NCBI RefSeq assembly: GCF_027492755.1
Contig: NZ_JAPUED010000178.1
Location: 11,421 to 44,660 of the forward strand
Length of the DNA: 33,240 nt
Direction of reading: 5' to 3'
Source of the DNA: Micropruina sp.
GTDB lineage: Bacteria; Actinomycetota; Actinomycetes; Propionibacteriales; Propionibacteriaceae
Position 1 is the first letter of the stretch; the number at the start of each line of letters is the position of its first letter. Below the pieces are notes generated by a model. It searched no databases. It worked only from the letters and a program-made list of their open reading frames with translations, and had not been told where the DNA came from. This document shows, piece by piece, positions 16,400-26,854 of the stretch. Position numbers and translations under genes: made by a program.

Positions 16400-16942
16400 T
16401 CAGCGCTTGACCGAGACGTGTACGTGATCGAAGTGGTTCGCGGTGGCCCCGCCGCGGTTGGCCATCTTGCGCCAGCGCGGGGTCTGCACCGTCCAGATCT
16501 TCTGCCGGAAGATCACGTAGTGGATCTTGTACTTCTTGGCGTTCTTCTTCTTCGCGAAGTACTTGGCGATGGACCAGCCCAGCCTCGAGTTCTTCTTCCA
16601 TTTCGGGATCATCACGTCGATGGCGCGGCCCCCGGGATGGTCACCGGAATACCTGCTGCCCGCGCGCCAGCCGCCGATCGACTTGATCGCCCGCCAGTCG
16701 TTGCGCACCTTGTTGGCGACCTTCTTCGCCTTCTTGGTGAGGCGCTTGTAGTTGTGCACCTTGGCCTTCGGGGCGTTGCCGCTGAGCAGCGCGGTGGAGG
16801 TCGTCTGCTGGACGGCGGCGGACTGTGACTCGACGACACCCGAACTGACCGGAGTCGTGCCGACGGCGAACGTGCCGGCGGCCAGCGCCAGCGTGACAGA
16901 CGCCGTGGCGGCCGAGATGGCCAAGCGCGTGCGATTGCTCAT
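16400..16942 (-). CDS. secreted ARB_07466-like / M15-like hydrolase
   Basis: From the ATG at 16942 the product has 180 residues and a typical signal peptide (MSNRTRLAISAATASVTLALAAG). The conserved C-terminal domain (about 75-180) contains SGDHPGGRAIDVMIP (H102, D109), VIFRQKIW and NHFDHVHVS (H173, H175). These His/Asp positions follow the HxxxxxxD...HxH zinc pattern of LAS/M15-type peptidases, and the whole matches the ARB_07466-like C-terminal domain seen in many actinobacterial secreted proteins. It probably acts on cell-wall peptides, but activity is not shown. The upstream reading frame to 17029 lacks a start supported by a ribosome-binding site, whereas GGGGAAGAA precedes 16942. The lysine-rich stretch (115-140) may bind wall polymers. 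Confidence 0.85.
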   Translation of the reverse strand: MSNRTRLAISAATASVTLALAAGTFAVGTTPVSSGVVESQSAAVQQTTSTALLSGNAPKAKVHNYKRLTKKAKKVANKVRNDWRAIKSIGGWRAGSRYSGDHPGGRAIDVMIPKWKKNSRLGWSIAKYFAKKKNAKKYKIHYVIFRQKIWTVQTPRWRKMANRGGATANHFDHVHVSVKR

Positions 16943-17012
16943 GATTCTTCCCCGTTGCTCTGTGGACTCCCGGAGCCCAGTGGGTCCGGCGGCACCGCCA
17001 GCCCTGAACTGT

Positions 17013-17048
17013 CTGAGAAACCTAATCACATTCTCAGGATCGACGCAA
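17013..17048 (-). promoter_or_regulatory. promoter and inverted repeat upstream of the ARB_07466-like gene
   Basis: On the minus strand TTGCGT (17048-17043) and TAGGTT (17024-17019) form a -35/-10 pair with an 18-nt spacer. Start of transcription near 17012 would give a leader of about 70 nt. CTGAGAA (17013-17019) and TTCTCAG (17031-17037) form perfect arms spaced 11 nt that bracket the -10 box, an arrangement expected of a repressor site. Confidence 0.5.
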
Positions 17049-17148
17049 TTCGTTCAGAATCGTCGAGGGGCGTGGCGCCGGCTCCGGGACGTGCGAAGAC
17101 TCCGGGACGTGCGAAGGGGGGCCGGGGGAAAGCGTCTGAGGGGACGCG

Positions 17149-17180
17149 CAAGCGCCGCCCGAACGAACGGGCGGCGCTTG
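17149..17180 (-). terminator. rpsT terminator hairpin
   Basis: CAAGCGCCGCCCG (17149-17161) pairs perfectly with CGGGCGGCGCTTG (17168-17180) over the loop AACGAA. It begins 10 nt after the rpsT stop codon at 17191. The 13-bp GC-rich stem is a convincing intrinsic terminator despite lacking a U-tract. Confidence 0.85.
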
Positions 17181-17190
17181 GCTATTCAGT

Positions 17191-17451
17191 TCAGAGAGCG
17201 GCGGCCTGCGCAGCGATGGCCGACTTGCGGTTGGCGGCCTGGTTGCGGTGGATGACGCCCTTGGAGGCGGCCTTGTCGAGGGCGCGGCAAGCGGTCCTCG
17301 CCAGGGTCTGCGCCTTCTCGGTCTCGCCGGCCTCGGCAGCCTCGCGGAACCTGCGCACATGGGTGCGCAGGGTCGACTTCACGGCCTTGTTGCGCTGACG
17401 AGCCTTCTCATTCGTCTTGATGCGCTTCATCTGGGACTTGATGTTCGCCAC
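17191..17451 (-). CDS. rpsT: 30S ribosomal protein S20
   Basis: The 86-residue basic protein matches S20 along its full length: [35 protein letters not shown] at the start, then the helical [27 protein letters not shown]. It binds 16S rRNA early in small-subunit assembly. The start is GTG (17451), with GAGG 8-11 nt upstream. The promoter (TTGCTG and GATAAT) gives a leader of about 60 nt containing a short hairpin. S20 often controls its own translation, and a non-ATG start fits that. Confidence 0.97.
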   Translation of the reverse strand: MANIKSQMKRIKTNEKARQRNKAVKSTLRTHVRRFREAAEAGETEKAQTLARTACRALDKAASKGVIHRNQAANRKSAIAAQAAAL

Positions 17452-17517
17452 AGGGCATGCCTCTTCGGTACTGGGTGCTCACGATGATGCGCGCCCACAG
17501 CAGGCGCGACCACTCAC

Positions 17518-17545
17518 ATTATCAAAGCGCGCTCCCGGTCAGCAA
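17518..17545 (-). promoter_or_regulatory. rpsT: rpsT promoter
   Basis: On the minus strand TTGCTG (17545-17540) and GATAAT (17523-17518) are separated by 16 nt. This is the closest match to a consensus vegetative promoter in the window, as expected for a ribosomal protein gene. The leader contains CGCGCC paired with GGCGCG around a 7-nt loop. Confidence 0.6.
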
Positions 17546-17728
17546 AGCGGACCGCTTCGGCGCCGACATCCCTGTGGTGCCGCGGGCTCCTGCGCGGTGG
17601 GAATTCGGCGGGATCTCCTCCCGGGGCGAGCCCGGATGATGAGTGCCTGCGTCATCGCCGGGGTCTCGATGAGCTCGGCCAACGGGGCGCGGCACGCTCG
17701 ACCAGCGAAGACGCCCGGCCGGCTGGGC
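17546..17728. other. non-coding gap between rpsT promoter and the PPDK_N-like gene
   Basis: I see no gene, tRNA or clear RNA structure here. Only fragments resembling the dispersed repeat (GCTCGACCAGCG near 17697) and GC-rich sequence are present. Confidence 0.5.
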
Positions 17729-20287
17729 TCAGGTCCATTGGACGACCATGCGTTGGTCGGTGACATCGGCGTGCAGGATCAGGCCCGGGGTGTGGGCGAC
17801 GTGGACGACCTCGGTGAGCCATGGTTCCTCGGGGCACAGCTCGGCATGCCGGTTCGGCAGCGAGGTGACCAGTCCGGGCTGGAACGACACCCCGGGGCGG
17901 TCGTCGAACAGCGCGGCGTACCAGATGCCGGTCTCGACCAGCTCCTGGAAGAAGTGGCTTCCGTAGGACAACTCCGGCCGGAACGAGCCCGCCGCGTAGG
18001 TGGTCTCCACCAGCACGGTGAACCGGTTCAGGTCGCTGAAGTGGGTCGGCACGCCCAGCGCCGGCATTGAGGTTCCCCAACGTCCGGGACCCGCCAGCAG
18101 TGCGGTGCCGTCCAGTACGCGGTTGAGGGCGCCGATCCGGCGGGCTACCGCGTACCGGCCGGGTTCGCCCAGCGCCAGGTAGGCGTCCGGGCGCACCAGC
18201 ACCACCCATTCGATCGGCAGCCGGGCGTTGCCGCCCATGAAGTTTCCGGCGGTGGAGAGCAGGCAACGCTCCGGCACCACCTCGGGGACGCCGACAGCTC
18301 CGCCGACCCCGCGGGTCTGCAACGGGCGGCACTGGACGAGGTTGAGCGACACCCGGCCCGCGCGGTCGGGGTTCACGGTGAACTCGATGTCCACCGGATG
18401 GTCGTAGGTGCCGGCGAGCCGCGCGAGCATCGTCCGCAACAGCACGGGGAAGTCCGTGTCGCGCAGCAGCGTGCCGAAGTCGATCACCTCGGGCACTCCA
18501 TGCCCGCGGCGGCCGAGCTCGCGCAGTCGGCGGGCCGCCGCGGCGTCCGGGCTGGCCACCAGCGACCAGTCCAGGTCGGACGCCCGGGCGCGGACGTCCC
18601 CCACCCGCAGCGTGACGGACGCGTTGCCGGCCAGGTCGAGCGCGTCCACCCGCCGCTGGCTCCAGCTACCCAACTCGTCCGCCGGTGCCGGGTTGGCGTT
18701 CGGCGCGGCCAGGCTGACGATCCGGGCGAAGTCTCCGCCGGTCCGGTCGACGGCTCGGGTGCCGAGGCCAACCACCAGGCGTGCCATGCCGGCATCGGGC
18801 AGTGTGGCGTCCCACACGTACAGGCTGGACGAGTTGGCCACCCCGGCGGCCAGCGGGAAGAACAGCTCGCCGTGCAGATCGCCGGAGACCCGCTGCACCA
18901 GGATGGCCATCTGTTCGTCCAGGTCGAGCAGGCCCCGGTCGGCTCGGTAACGCAGCGCCTGCGGGCTCACCGCGCTGGCGTAGACGGTGCGGACGGCGTC
19001 CTCGAAGGCGGCCAGCCGCTCCTGAGGCGTGCCCTGGTTGGCGCAGAACACGCTGTCGTAGGTGCCGGCGAAGGCGTTGCCGTAGTCGTCCTCGAGCAGC
19101 GAACTGGAACGGACGATGATCGGCGCCTGCCCGAAGTGCTCCAGCACCTGCAGGAAGTCCTCCCGGAACCGGCGCGGAAAGCTGCCGCTGGGGATCTGTG
19201 CATGCAGTGCCTCGGCGGATCGGCCGCCGTCGTCCTCGGCGCGGTGGGCCGTCCAGTCCCGCCACCAGCCGTTGGCGACCAGGAAACTGACGAACACGTC
19301 GCTGCCGAGGAAGAACGAGTCGTGTGGTTCGAGGCGTCCCGCGACGCCGTCCGGTCCGAACGCCGAGTCAGGTTCGGGCGCCGACTGTTCCAGGATCGCC
19401 CGGGCCAGCAGCACGCCCAGCGCCTTGCCGCCGATCCGTCCGGTGCCGACCAGCCGGGACGCCACCGCGAGCAGGTCGACCAGCCGCAGCCGGCGCCGGC
19501 ACAACTCGGCCATCCGGCCACGACCACCGACCAGCACAGCCAGCAGGATGGTGCGTGCCGCCTGCTGTGCCGCGGCGTCCGAGGAGAGCGCCGCCCAGGC
19601 GTCCTCGACCATCCGCTGCCAGACGTCCGGTGGGTCGATCCGCCTGGCCAGCGACGAGAACAGCTGGGTACTGGTCGCGGACGAGGTGATCGAGATCGCC
19701 TGCCCGCCGTCCAGCCGGTGCGGGAAGAACATCGTGGGGGAGTGCCGCTGCCACACTTTCAGTGGATGCACGTAGAGGGCGTCGTCGATGCGGTGCAGGT
19801 CGAGCAGCACCTGGGTGGTTTCGCGGATGCCGGCCACTGTGGCGTAGGTGTGCCGGTTCCGCAGCAGCGGGAAGTAGGCGATGGTGTCGAGCTCGAACAG
19901 GTAGGGGCAGGTGGCCTTGAAGAAGTTCAGCACCATCAGGTCGGAATGCCAGGCCTGGTGCAGGTCGGTGAGCGGGTCGACCACGTAGAAGCCGTGCGGG
20001 CCGATCTCGGCCAGCAACTCATGGGTGGCGATCGCGAACCGTTCGAAGCCGACGCTCGGATCGACGGTGTGCACCTCGACGGCGTCCAGATCCTTCAGCA
20101 GCGGCGGACGCAATCCGAAACTCAGGTAGACCAGCCGGCGGTCATCGGCACGGGCGCGAGCAACGAACGGCGCGGCGACAGCCTGGAAGTCGGCCGGCGA
20201 GTCGACCTGCCAGACCACGTTGTCACCGATGCGCAGGTGGTCGATGGTGTCGTCCAGGCCGGGGATTCCCGTGCTGGCCAGCGTCAT
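17729..20287 (-). CDS. KaiC-like/PPDK_N fusion (PEP/pyruvate-binding domain protein)
   Basis: The 852-residue protein has two parts. Residues 1-210 resemble a RecA/KaiC-type fold (STGIPGLDDTIDHLRIGDNVVWQV, then RLVYLSFG and GFYVVDPLTDL). Where KaiC proteins have a Walker A loop, this one has VDSPADF, so ATP binding there is doubtful. Residues from about 281 form the ATP-grasp PPDK N-terminal domain (GTGRIGGKALGVLLA, PIIVRSSSLLEDDYGNAFAGTYDSVF at 389-414, ending with a domain containing NLVQCRPLQT). The phosphohistidine swivel domain and PEP-utilising barrel of true PPDK or PEP synthase are absent. It may phosphorylate or bind an unknown partner. TAGGGT ends 6 nt before the ATG, so the mRNA is leaderless. 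The gdhA gene lies 212 nt upstream on the same strand. Confidence 0.72.
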   Translation of the reverse strand: MTLASTGIPGLDDTIDHLRIGDNVVWQVDSPADFQAVAAPFVARARADDRRLVYLSFGLRPPLLKDLDAVEVHTVDPSVGFERFAIATHELLAEIGPHGFYVVDPLTDLHQAWHSDLMVLNFFKATCPYLFELDTIAYFPLLRNRHTYATVAGIRETTQVLLDLHRIDDALYVHPLKVWQRHSPTMFFPHRLDGGQAISITSSATSTQLFSSLARRIDPPDVWQRMVEDAWAALSSDAAAQQAARTILLAVLVGGRGRMAELCRRRLRLVDLLAVASRLVGTGRIGGKALGVLLARAILEQSAPEPDSAFGPDGVAGRLEPHDSFFLGSDVFVSFLVANGWWRDWTAHRAEDDGGRSAEALHAQIPSGSFPRRFREDFLQVLEHFGQAPIIVRSSSLLEDDYGNAFAGTYDSVFCANQGTPQERLAAFEDAVRTVYASAVSPQALRYRADRGLLDLDEQMAILVQRVSGDLHGELFFPLAAGVANSSSLYVWDATLPDAGMARLVVGLGTRAVDRTGGDFARIVSLAAPNANPAPADELGSWSQRRVDALDLAGNASVTLRVGDVRARASDLDWSLVASPDAAAARRLRELGRRGHGVPEVIDFGTLLRDTDFPVLLRTMLARLAGTYDHPVDIEFTVNPDRAGRVSLNLVQCRPLQTRGVGGAVGVPEVVPERCLLSTAGNFMGGNARLPIEWVVLVRPDAYLALGEPGRYAVARRIGALNRVLDGTALLAGPGRWGTSMPALGVPTHFSDLNRFTVLVETTYAAGSFRPELSYGSHFFQELVETGIWYAALFDDRPGVSFQPGLVTSLPNRHAELCPEEPWLTEVVHVAHTPGLILHADVTDQRMVVQWT

Positions 20288-20293
20288 GACCGC

Positions 20294-20299
20294 ACCCTA
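20294..20299 (-). promoter_or_regulatory. -10 box of the PPDK_N-like gene, leaderless
   Basis: TAGGGT (20299-20294, minus strand) ends 6 nt before the ATG at 20287. The gene therefore appears to have its own promoter rather than depending on gdhA read-through. Confidence 0.55.
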
Positions 20300-20317
20300 C
20301 GCGGCAGTCGCCCGCTA

Positions 20318-20448
20318 CCGCTGGTTAAGCCTGTCGAAACCCGTCGAGGGAGGACTCTGAGATTTCGCCAGCATCGCACCCTCCGCTGGTTGAGCTTGTC
20401 GAAACCTCTTGTCAGCGGGGAATGGGCCTCGACAAGCTCGACCAACGG
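20318..20448. repeat. dispersed repeat cluster between gdhA and PPDK_N-like gene
   Basis: Copies lie at 20318-20341 (diverged) and 20383-20406 (CCGCTGGTTGAGCTTGTCGA then AACC), with an inverted copy at 20425-20448. The last two can fold into a hairpin with 20-nt arms and two G-T type mismatches, loop about 26 nt. Just downstream, 20449-20490 holds further degenerate GGTCTCGACC fragments. The hairpin lies 52 nt past the gdhA stop and may end its transcript. Confidence 0.8.
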
Positions 20449-20499
20449 TGGCTGGGTCTCGACCAAGGGCGATCGGTCTCGACCCGCGGCCTTTTGAAC

Positions 20500-23814
<3,315 letters not shown>

Positions 23815-23866
23815 TTGGGCAGGGCCTGATGCCGAGGCAGGCTCGGGCGGGTGGCGGCGGCCGCGA

Positions 23867-24637
23867 TCAGGACGCGAGCTCGCCGAGGTAGAACCGGGTC
23901 AGCGTGCTTTCGGGCTTGCTCTGACCTGAGTGCTGGGCGTTGAAAGCGGCGCTGGCGTCGGTGCCGCACAGCGGGGTGATCCGCTCGGGGCCGCCGGGGT
24001 GCTGGCTGATCCAGTCGGTCAGGTTGTAGACGCCACCGTTGATCGCGGCCCAGCAGTCGCCCGCCGTGTTGTGCTGCTGCACCTGGGCCAGGGTGTAGCT
24101 CTGCTGGGTGCTCGCGGACGCCGAACTGCTCGGCGAGGCGTCCCCGGTGGCGGACGGCTGGGCGCTGGCCGAGGCTGTCGGACCGGCGGACGTCGGCGTC
24201 ACCCCGGTGCCCGACCAGACCGCGGTGGCGCCGCTGTGCCCGACGACCACCGTCAGCGCCACGCTGACCGCCGCCAGCAGTGCGGTGAGCATGCCGAGGC
24301 CCTTGACCAGGTTGTCGGGCTCGGCCTTGCCGCGCTGCAGGAAGTACCACACGGCTGCGGCGACCAGGGTGGCGGTGGCGACCCGCGGCAGCCACTCGCC
24401 CCAGGCCATGTGCGCGGCAGGCGTGCCGACCTGGTCGGCGAGGGCGTGCCCGGACAGCATCGCCACCCAGGCGGCTGCGGTGCCGGCGACCATGCCCAGC
24501 AGCGCTAGGCCCGCGTAGCCGCGGCGGAGCCGTCCGAACACGATGCAGGCGATCAGTCCCAGTGCGGAGAGCGGCAGCAGCACCACCACCGCGTGCACGA
24601 CCAGGGGGTGCAGCGGGAGGCCGAAGAAGTCGTACAC
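23867..24637 (-). CDS. DUF2231 membrane domain fused to cytochrome b5-like heme domain
   Basis: The 256-residue protein starts at GTG (24637) with GAGGAG 8 nt upstream. Residues 1-140 are a four-helix DUF2231-type domain ([25 protein letters not shown]10 and H15 are typical). A Ser/Ala/Thr/Pro linker (about 145-180) leads to an extracytoplasmic cytochrome b5-like domain (181-256). The heme ligands are visible: SQHPGG (H213) and FNAQH (H236). DCW (C195) and PLCGT (C224) could form a disulfide or be a paralogue signature, since both recur in the lipoprotein encoded at 25364-25717. It probably carries electrons at the outer membrane face. It follows the rhomboid gene on the same strand. Confidence 0.82.
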   Translation of the reverse strand: MYDFFGLPLHPLVVHAVVVLLPLSALGLIACIVFGRLRRGYAGLALLGMVAGTAAAWVAMLSGHALADQVGTPAAHMAWGEWLPRVATATLVAAAVWYFLQRGKAEPDNLVKGLGMLTALLAAVSVALTVVVGHSGATAVWSGTGVTPTSAGPTASASAQPSATGDASPSSSASASTQQSYTLAQVQQHNTAGDCWAAINGGVYNLTDWISQHPGGPERITPLCGTDASAAFNAQHSGQSKPESTLTRFYLGELAS

Positions 24638-24678
24638 CGGTCAAGCTCCTCGGTCGGCTGGGGGTGCCAGCTGGACTA

Positions 24679-24690
24679 TTGACGTGTCAA
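24679..24690 (-). promoter_or_regulatory. palindrome upstream of the DUF2231-cytochrome b5 gene
   Basis: TTGACGTGTCAA (24679-24690) has perfect 5-bp arms around GT, and on the minus strand its half TTGACA is a consensus -35. It lies about 42 nt before the GTG at 24637 and 44 nt past the rhomboid stop. I do not see a good -10 at 17 nt, so an operator is as likely as a promoter. Confidence 0.4.
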
Positions 24691-24733
24691 CAATACCGGT
24701 CGGCGGCTCCCACCCCTGTGATGAACCTGTGAG

Positions 24734-25333
24734 TCAGCCGTGAGCACGCGCCGTCCGACGCCGATGCAACGACCAGGCGGCCAGGACGCCACCGATCGCG
24801 CCGCCCAGATGTGCCTGCCAGGACACCCCTGCCTGAGTGGGGAAGACGCCCCAGAGAATGCCGCCGTAGACGACGAAGATGACCACCGCGAGCAGGATCT
24901 GCTTGCCGTTGCGGGCGAAGAGTCCACGGGTGAGCAGGTAGGTGAGCCAGCCGAAGATCAGCCCGCTGGCGCCGATGGTGATCGTGTTCGGTGCGCTCAG
25001 CAGCCAGGCCGACAACCCGCTGACCACCACCGACCACAGTGTGGAGAGCACCGCCCGGACGGCGCCGCCGATCATCACCAGAAAGCCCAGCACCGCGAAC
25101 GGCAGCGTGTTGGCGCTCAGGTGCGCCCAGTCGGCGTGCAGCCATGGCGCGAGAAAGATCGACGGCAACGACCAGACCTGCCACGAGTGGATTCCCAGGG
25201 CGTCCAGCGAGCCGCGGGTGATCTGGTCGACCAGTTCGATCAGCCACAGCAGTGCCACCCCGATCCCGACCACGATTGCGGCCTGCCGGGGTGCCACCGG
25301 CGCGTTCGACCGGACCGCGAGAGAACTGCTCAT
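24734..25333 (-). CDS. rhomboid-family intramembrane serine protease
   Basis: The 199-residue protein has six predicted helices. The rhomboid hallmarks are present: HADWAHLSANTLPFAVLG (66-83, the His...His...Asn stretch), TIGASGLIFGWLTYLL with nucleophile Ser123 in GASG, and SWQAHLGGAIGG with catalytic His175. It would cleave membrane proteins within or near the bilayer. The N-terminus is short, without an extra domain. CAGACT (25345-25340) ends 6 nt before the ATG, so it may be leaderless. It lies 30 nt downstream of the cytochrome b5 lipoprotein gene and 96 nt upstream of the DUF2231-cytochrome b5 gene, all on one strand, so the three may be functionally linked. Confidence 0.92.
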   Translation of the reverse strand: MSSSLAVRSNAPVAPRQAAIVVGIGVALLWLIELVDQITRGSLDALGIHSWQVWSLPSIFLAPWLHADWAHLSANTLPFAVLGFLVMIGGAVRAVLSTLWSVVVSGLSAWLLSAPNTITIGASGLIFGWLTYLLTRGLFARNGKQILLAVVIFVVYGGILWGVFPTQAGVSWQAHLGGAIGGVLAAWSLHRRRTARAHG

Positions 25334-25363
25334 GAAGCCAGTCTGCCCAGTCCGGCCAAGCCG

Positions 25364-25717
25364 TCAGTCGAGCAGCGCGCCGATCCGGAAGGAAGCCAGT
25401 TGGGTGTTGGGCTTCTCCTGATCTCCGTGCTGGCCGTGGAACGCGGAGGTGGCGTTCGTGCCGCACAAAGGAAGGATCTTGTCCGGGCCGCCGGGATGCC
25501 GGCTGATCCACGAGGTGACGTCGTACACGCTGTCGTCGACCGCCACCCAGCAGTCCTGCTGCGTGTTGTGCTGCGCAACGTCGGCCATCCGGTAGCCGTC
25601 CGAGGCCGATCCGGTGGGCGCGGCGTCCACGGACGTCGAAGGGGCAGGGCTGCCGCCGCACGCGGTCAGCAGCACGATCGTCAACGGTGCCAGCAGTGCG
25701 CCGGTGCGTAGTTTCAC
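25364..25717 (-). CDS. cytochrome b5-like heme lipoprotein
   Basis: I start this at GTG 25717 (117 residues) because TAGGCT (25730-25725) ends exactly 7 nt before it; an ATG at 25741 would lie upstream of the promoter. The lipobox LTAC lipidates Cys20, so the protein is anchored outside the cell. A Ser/Ala/Thr linker leads to the heme domain (about 42-117) with SRHPGG (H74) and FHGQH (H97) as likely axial ligands. The pair of cysteines C56 (DCW) and C85 (PLCGT) matches the paralogue at 23867-24637, and the C-terminal FRIGALLD parallels FYLGELAS there. The two domains are clearly duplicates. Electron partner unknown. Confidence 0.82.
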   Translation of the reverse strand: MKLRTGALLAPLTIVLLTACGGSPAPSTSVDAAPTGSASDGYRMADVAQHNTQQDCWVAVDDSVYDVTSWISRHPGGPDKILPLCGTNATSAFHGQHGDQEKPNTQLASFRIGALLD

Positions 25718-25724
25718 GCGACGA

Positions 25725-25730
25725 AGCCTA
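25725..25730 (-). promoter_or_regulatory. -10 box of the cytochrome b5 lipoprotein gene, leaderless
   Basis: TAGGCT read on the minus strand, ending 7 nt before the GTG at 25717. It could drive the following rhomboid gene as well. Confidence 0.55.
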
Positions 25731-25942
25731 TGTGGTTGCACGTCGTTGCCGCGCTATCGCGGACTCGACCGGGGGTGTGGTGTGCACGCGGCCCGCCGCG
25801 GGGGGCTCGGCGTGCGCCCGGGATGACGTTGGCCGGCCCTTGTTGCGGGACTGCTTCGGCAACTCGCTGAGACGTCAAACGTCCTTGTCCGATCGCCTAT
25901 TTCAAAACTCAACCAGGCCTGGCCGGATGGCTCGAGGGGAAC

Positions 25943-25948
25943 TAGGCT
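25943..25948 (+). promoter_or_regulatory. -10 box of the ABC importer operon, leaderless
   Basis: TAGGCT ends 6 nt before the ATG at 25955. Upstream, CCAGGCCTGG (25913-25922) is a perfect palindrome and GACGT/ACGTC (25871-25875 and 25879-25883) another pair. Either might bind a sugar-responsive repressor, but none is encoded nearby. Confidence 0.5.
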
Positions 25949-25954
25949 CCGACC

Positions 25955-26854
25955 ATGCCCACCCGACGTGCTCAGCGGACCGGCGGGCGCATGCGACACG
26001 GCCGGTTGGCCGGGTTGCTGCTGGCCCCGAGCCTGTTCGGGTTGGCGCTGTTCCTGCTGTTCCCGATTCTCGTGGTGATCTGGCTGTCGCTGAACCGCTG
26101 GGATCTACTCACCCCGATGCGTTTCGTCGGGCTCGACAACTACATCGACGTGCTCGGTGACCCGACTTTCGGCAACTCGATGCTACGCACGGTGATCTTC
26201 GTCCTCTCGGTGATCCCGCTGCAGACCGCGCTCGGGTTGTTCCTGGCGGTGCTGCTGTCCCGCGGGCTACCCGGATCGGGACTGTTCCGGGTGATCTACG
26301 TCATCCCGTGGATCTGCGCGCCGCTGGCGCTGGGCGTGGTGTGGAAGTGGATCCTCGCCCCCTACGACGGTGCGCTGAACAACCTGCTCGGCCTGGACGT
26401 CGAATGGTTGACCGACCCGACGTTGGCGATGCCGGCCGTGGCCGCGGTCACCATCTGGTCGCAGGTCGGCTACACCACGTTGTTCTTCGTGGCCGGACTG
26501 GCCGCGATTCCGGAACCGATCATTGAGGCGGCCCAACTGGACGGCGCGAACGCCTGGCAGGTCTTCTGGCAGATCAAGCTGCCACTGCTCGGGCCGACGC
26601 TGTTCTTCGTGCTGGTCACCGGAGTGATCTCGGCGTTCCAGGCGTTCGACCAGATCTACGCGTTGACCCCCCGCGGCGGCCCGGAGGGCACCACCGACGT
26701 GATCGCCAGCCGCATCTATCTGGAGGCGTTCCAGGGTGCCTTCAACCTGGGCCGGGCATCGGTGATGGCGCTGGTGCTGTTCGCCATCCTGGTGATCGTC
26801 ACACTGCTGCAGCAGCGGTACTTCGCGGGGAGGATCACCTATGACCTCAGCTGA
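25955..26854 (+). CDS. ABC sugar importer permease (MalF/UgpA type)
   Basis: The 299-residue protein has about six helices and the binding-protein-dependent permease signature EAAQLDGANAWQVFWQIKLPLLGPTLFFV, the EAA loop that contacts the ATPase. The opening GRLAGLLLAPSLFGLALFLLFPILVVIWLSL and the block FVGLDNYIDVL are typical of carbohydrate uptake type 1 (CUT1) MalF/UgpA partners. It pairs with the next permease to form the channel. The 14-nt overlap with that gene implies coupled translation. The start at 25955 follows the TAGGCT box directly. The specific sugar is unknown. Confidence 0.93.
   Translation: MPTRRAQRTGGRMRHGRLAGLLLAPSLFGLALFLLFPILVVIWLSLNRWDLLTPMRFVGLDNYIDVLGDPTFGNSMLRTVIFVLSVIPLQTALGLFLAVLLSRGLPGSGLFRVIYVIPWICAPLALGVVWKWILAPYDGALNNLLGLDVEWLTDPTLAMPAVAAVTIWSQVGYTTLFFVAGLAAIPEPIIEAAQLDGANAWQVFWQIKLPLLGPTLFFVLVTGVISAFQAFDQIYALTPRGGPEGTTDVIASRIYLEAFQGAFNLGRASVMALVLFAILVIVTLLQQRYFAGRITYDLS

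Noticed and set aside
16088-16828. 246-codon plus-strand open frame across the holA end and the ARB_07466-like gene
   Set aside because: It spans the terminator hairpin and repeats and is antisense to a gene with a clear signal peptide and metal motifs.
18398-20497. 699-codon plus-strand open frame opposite the PPDK_N-like gene
   Set aside because: Gln/Arg/Gly-rich shadow without motifs; it also runs through the dispersed repeats.
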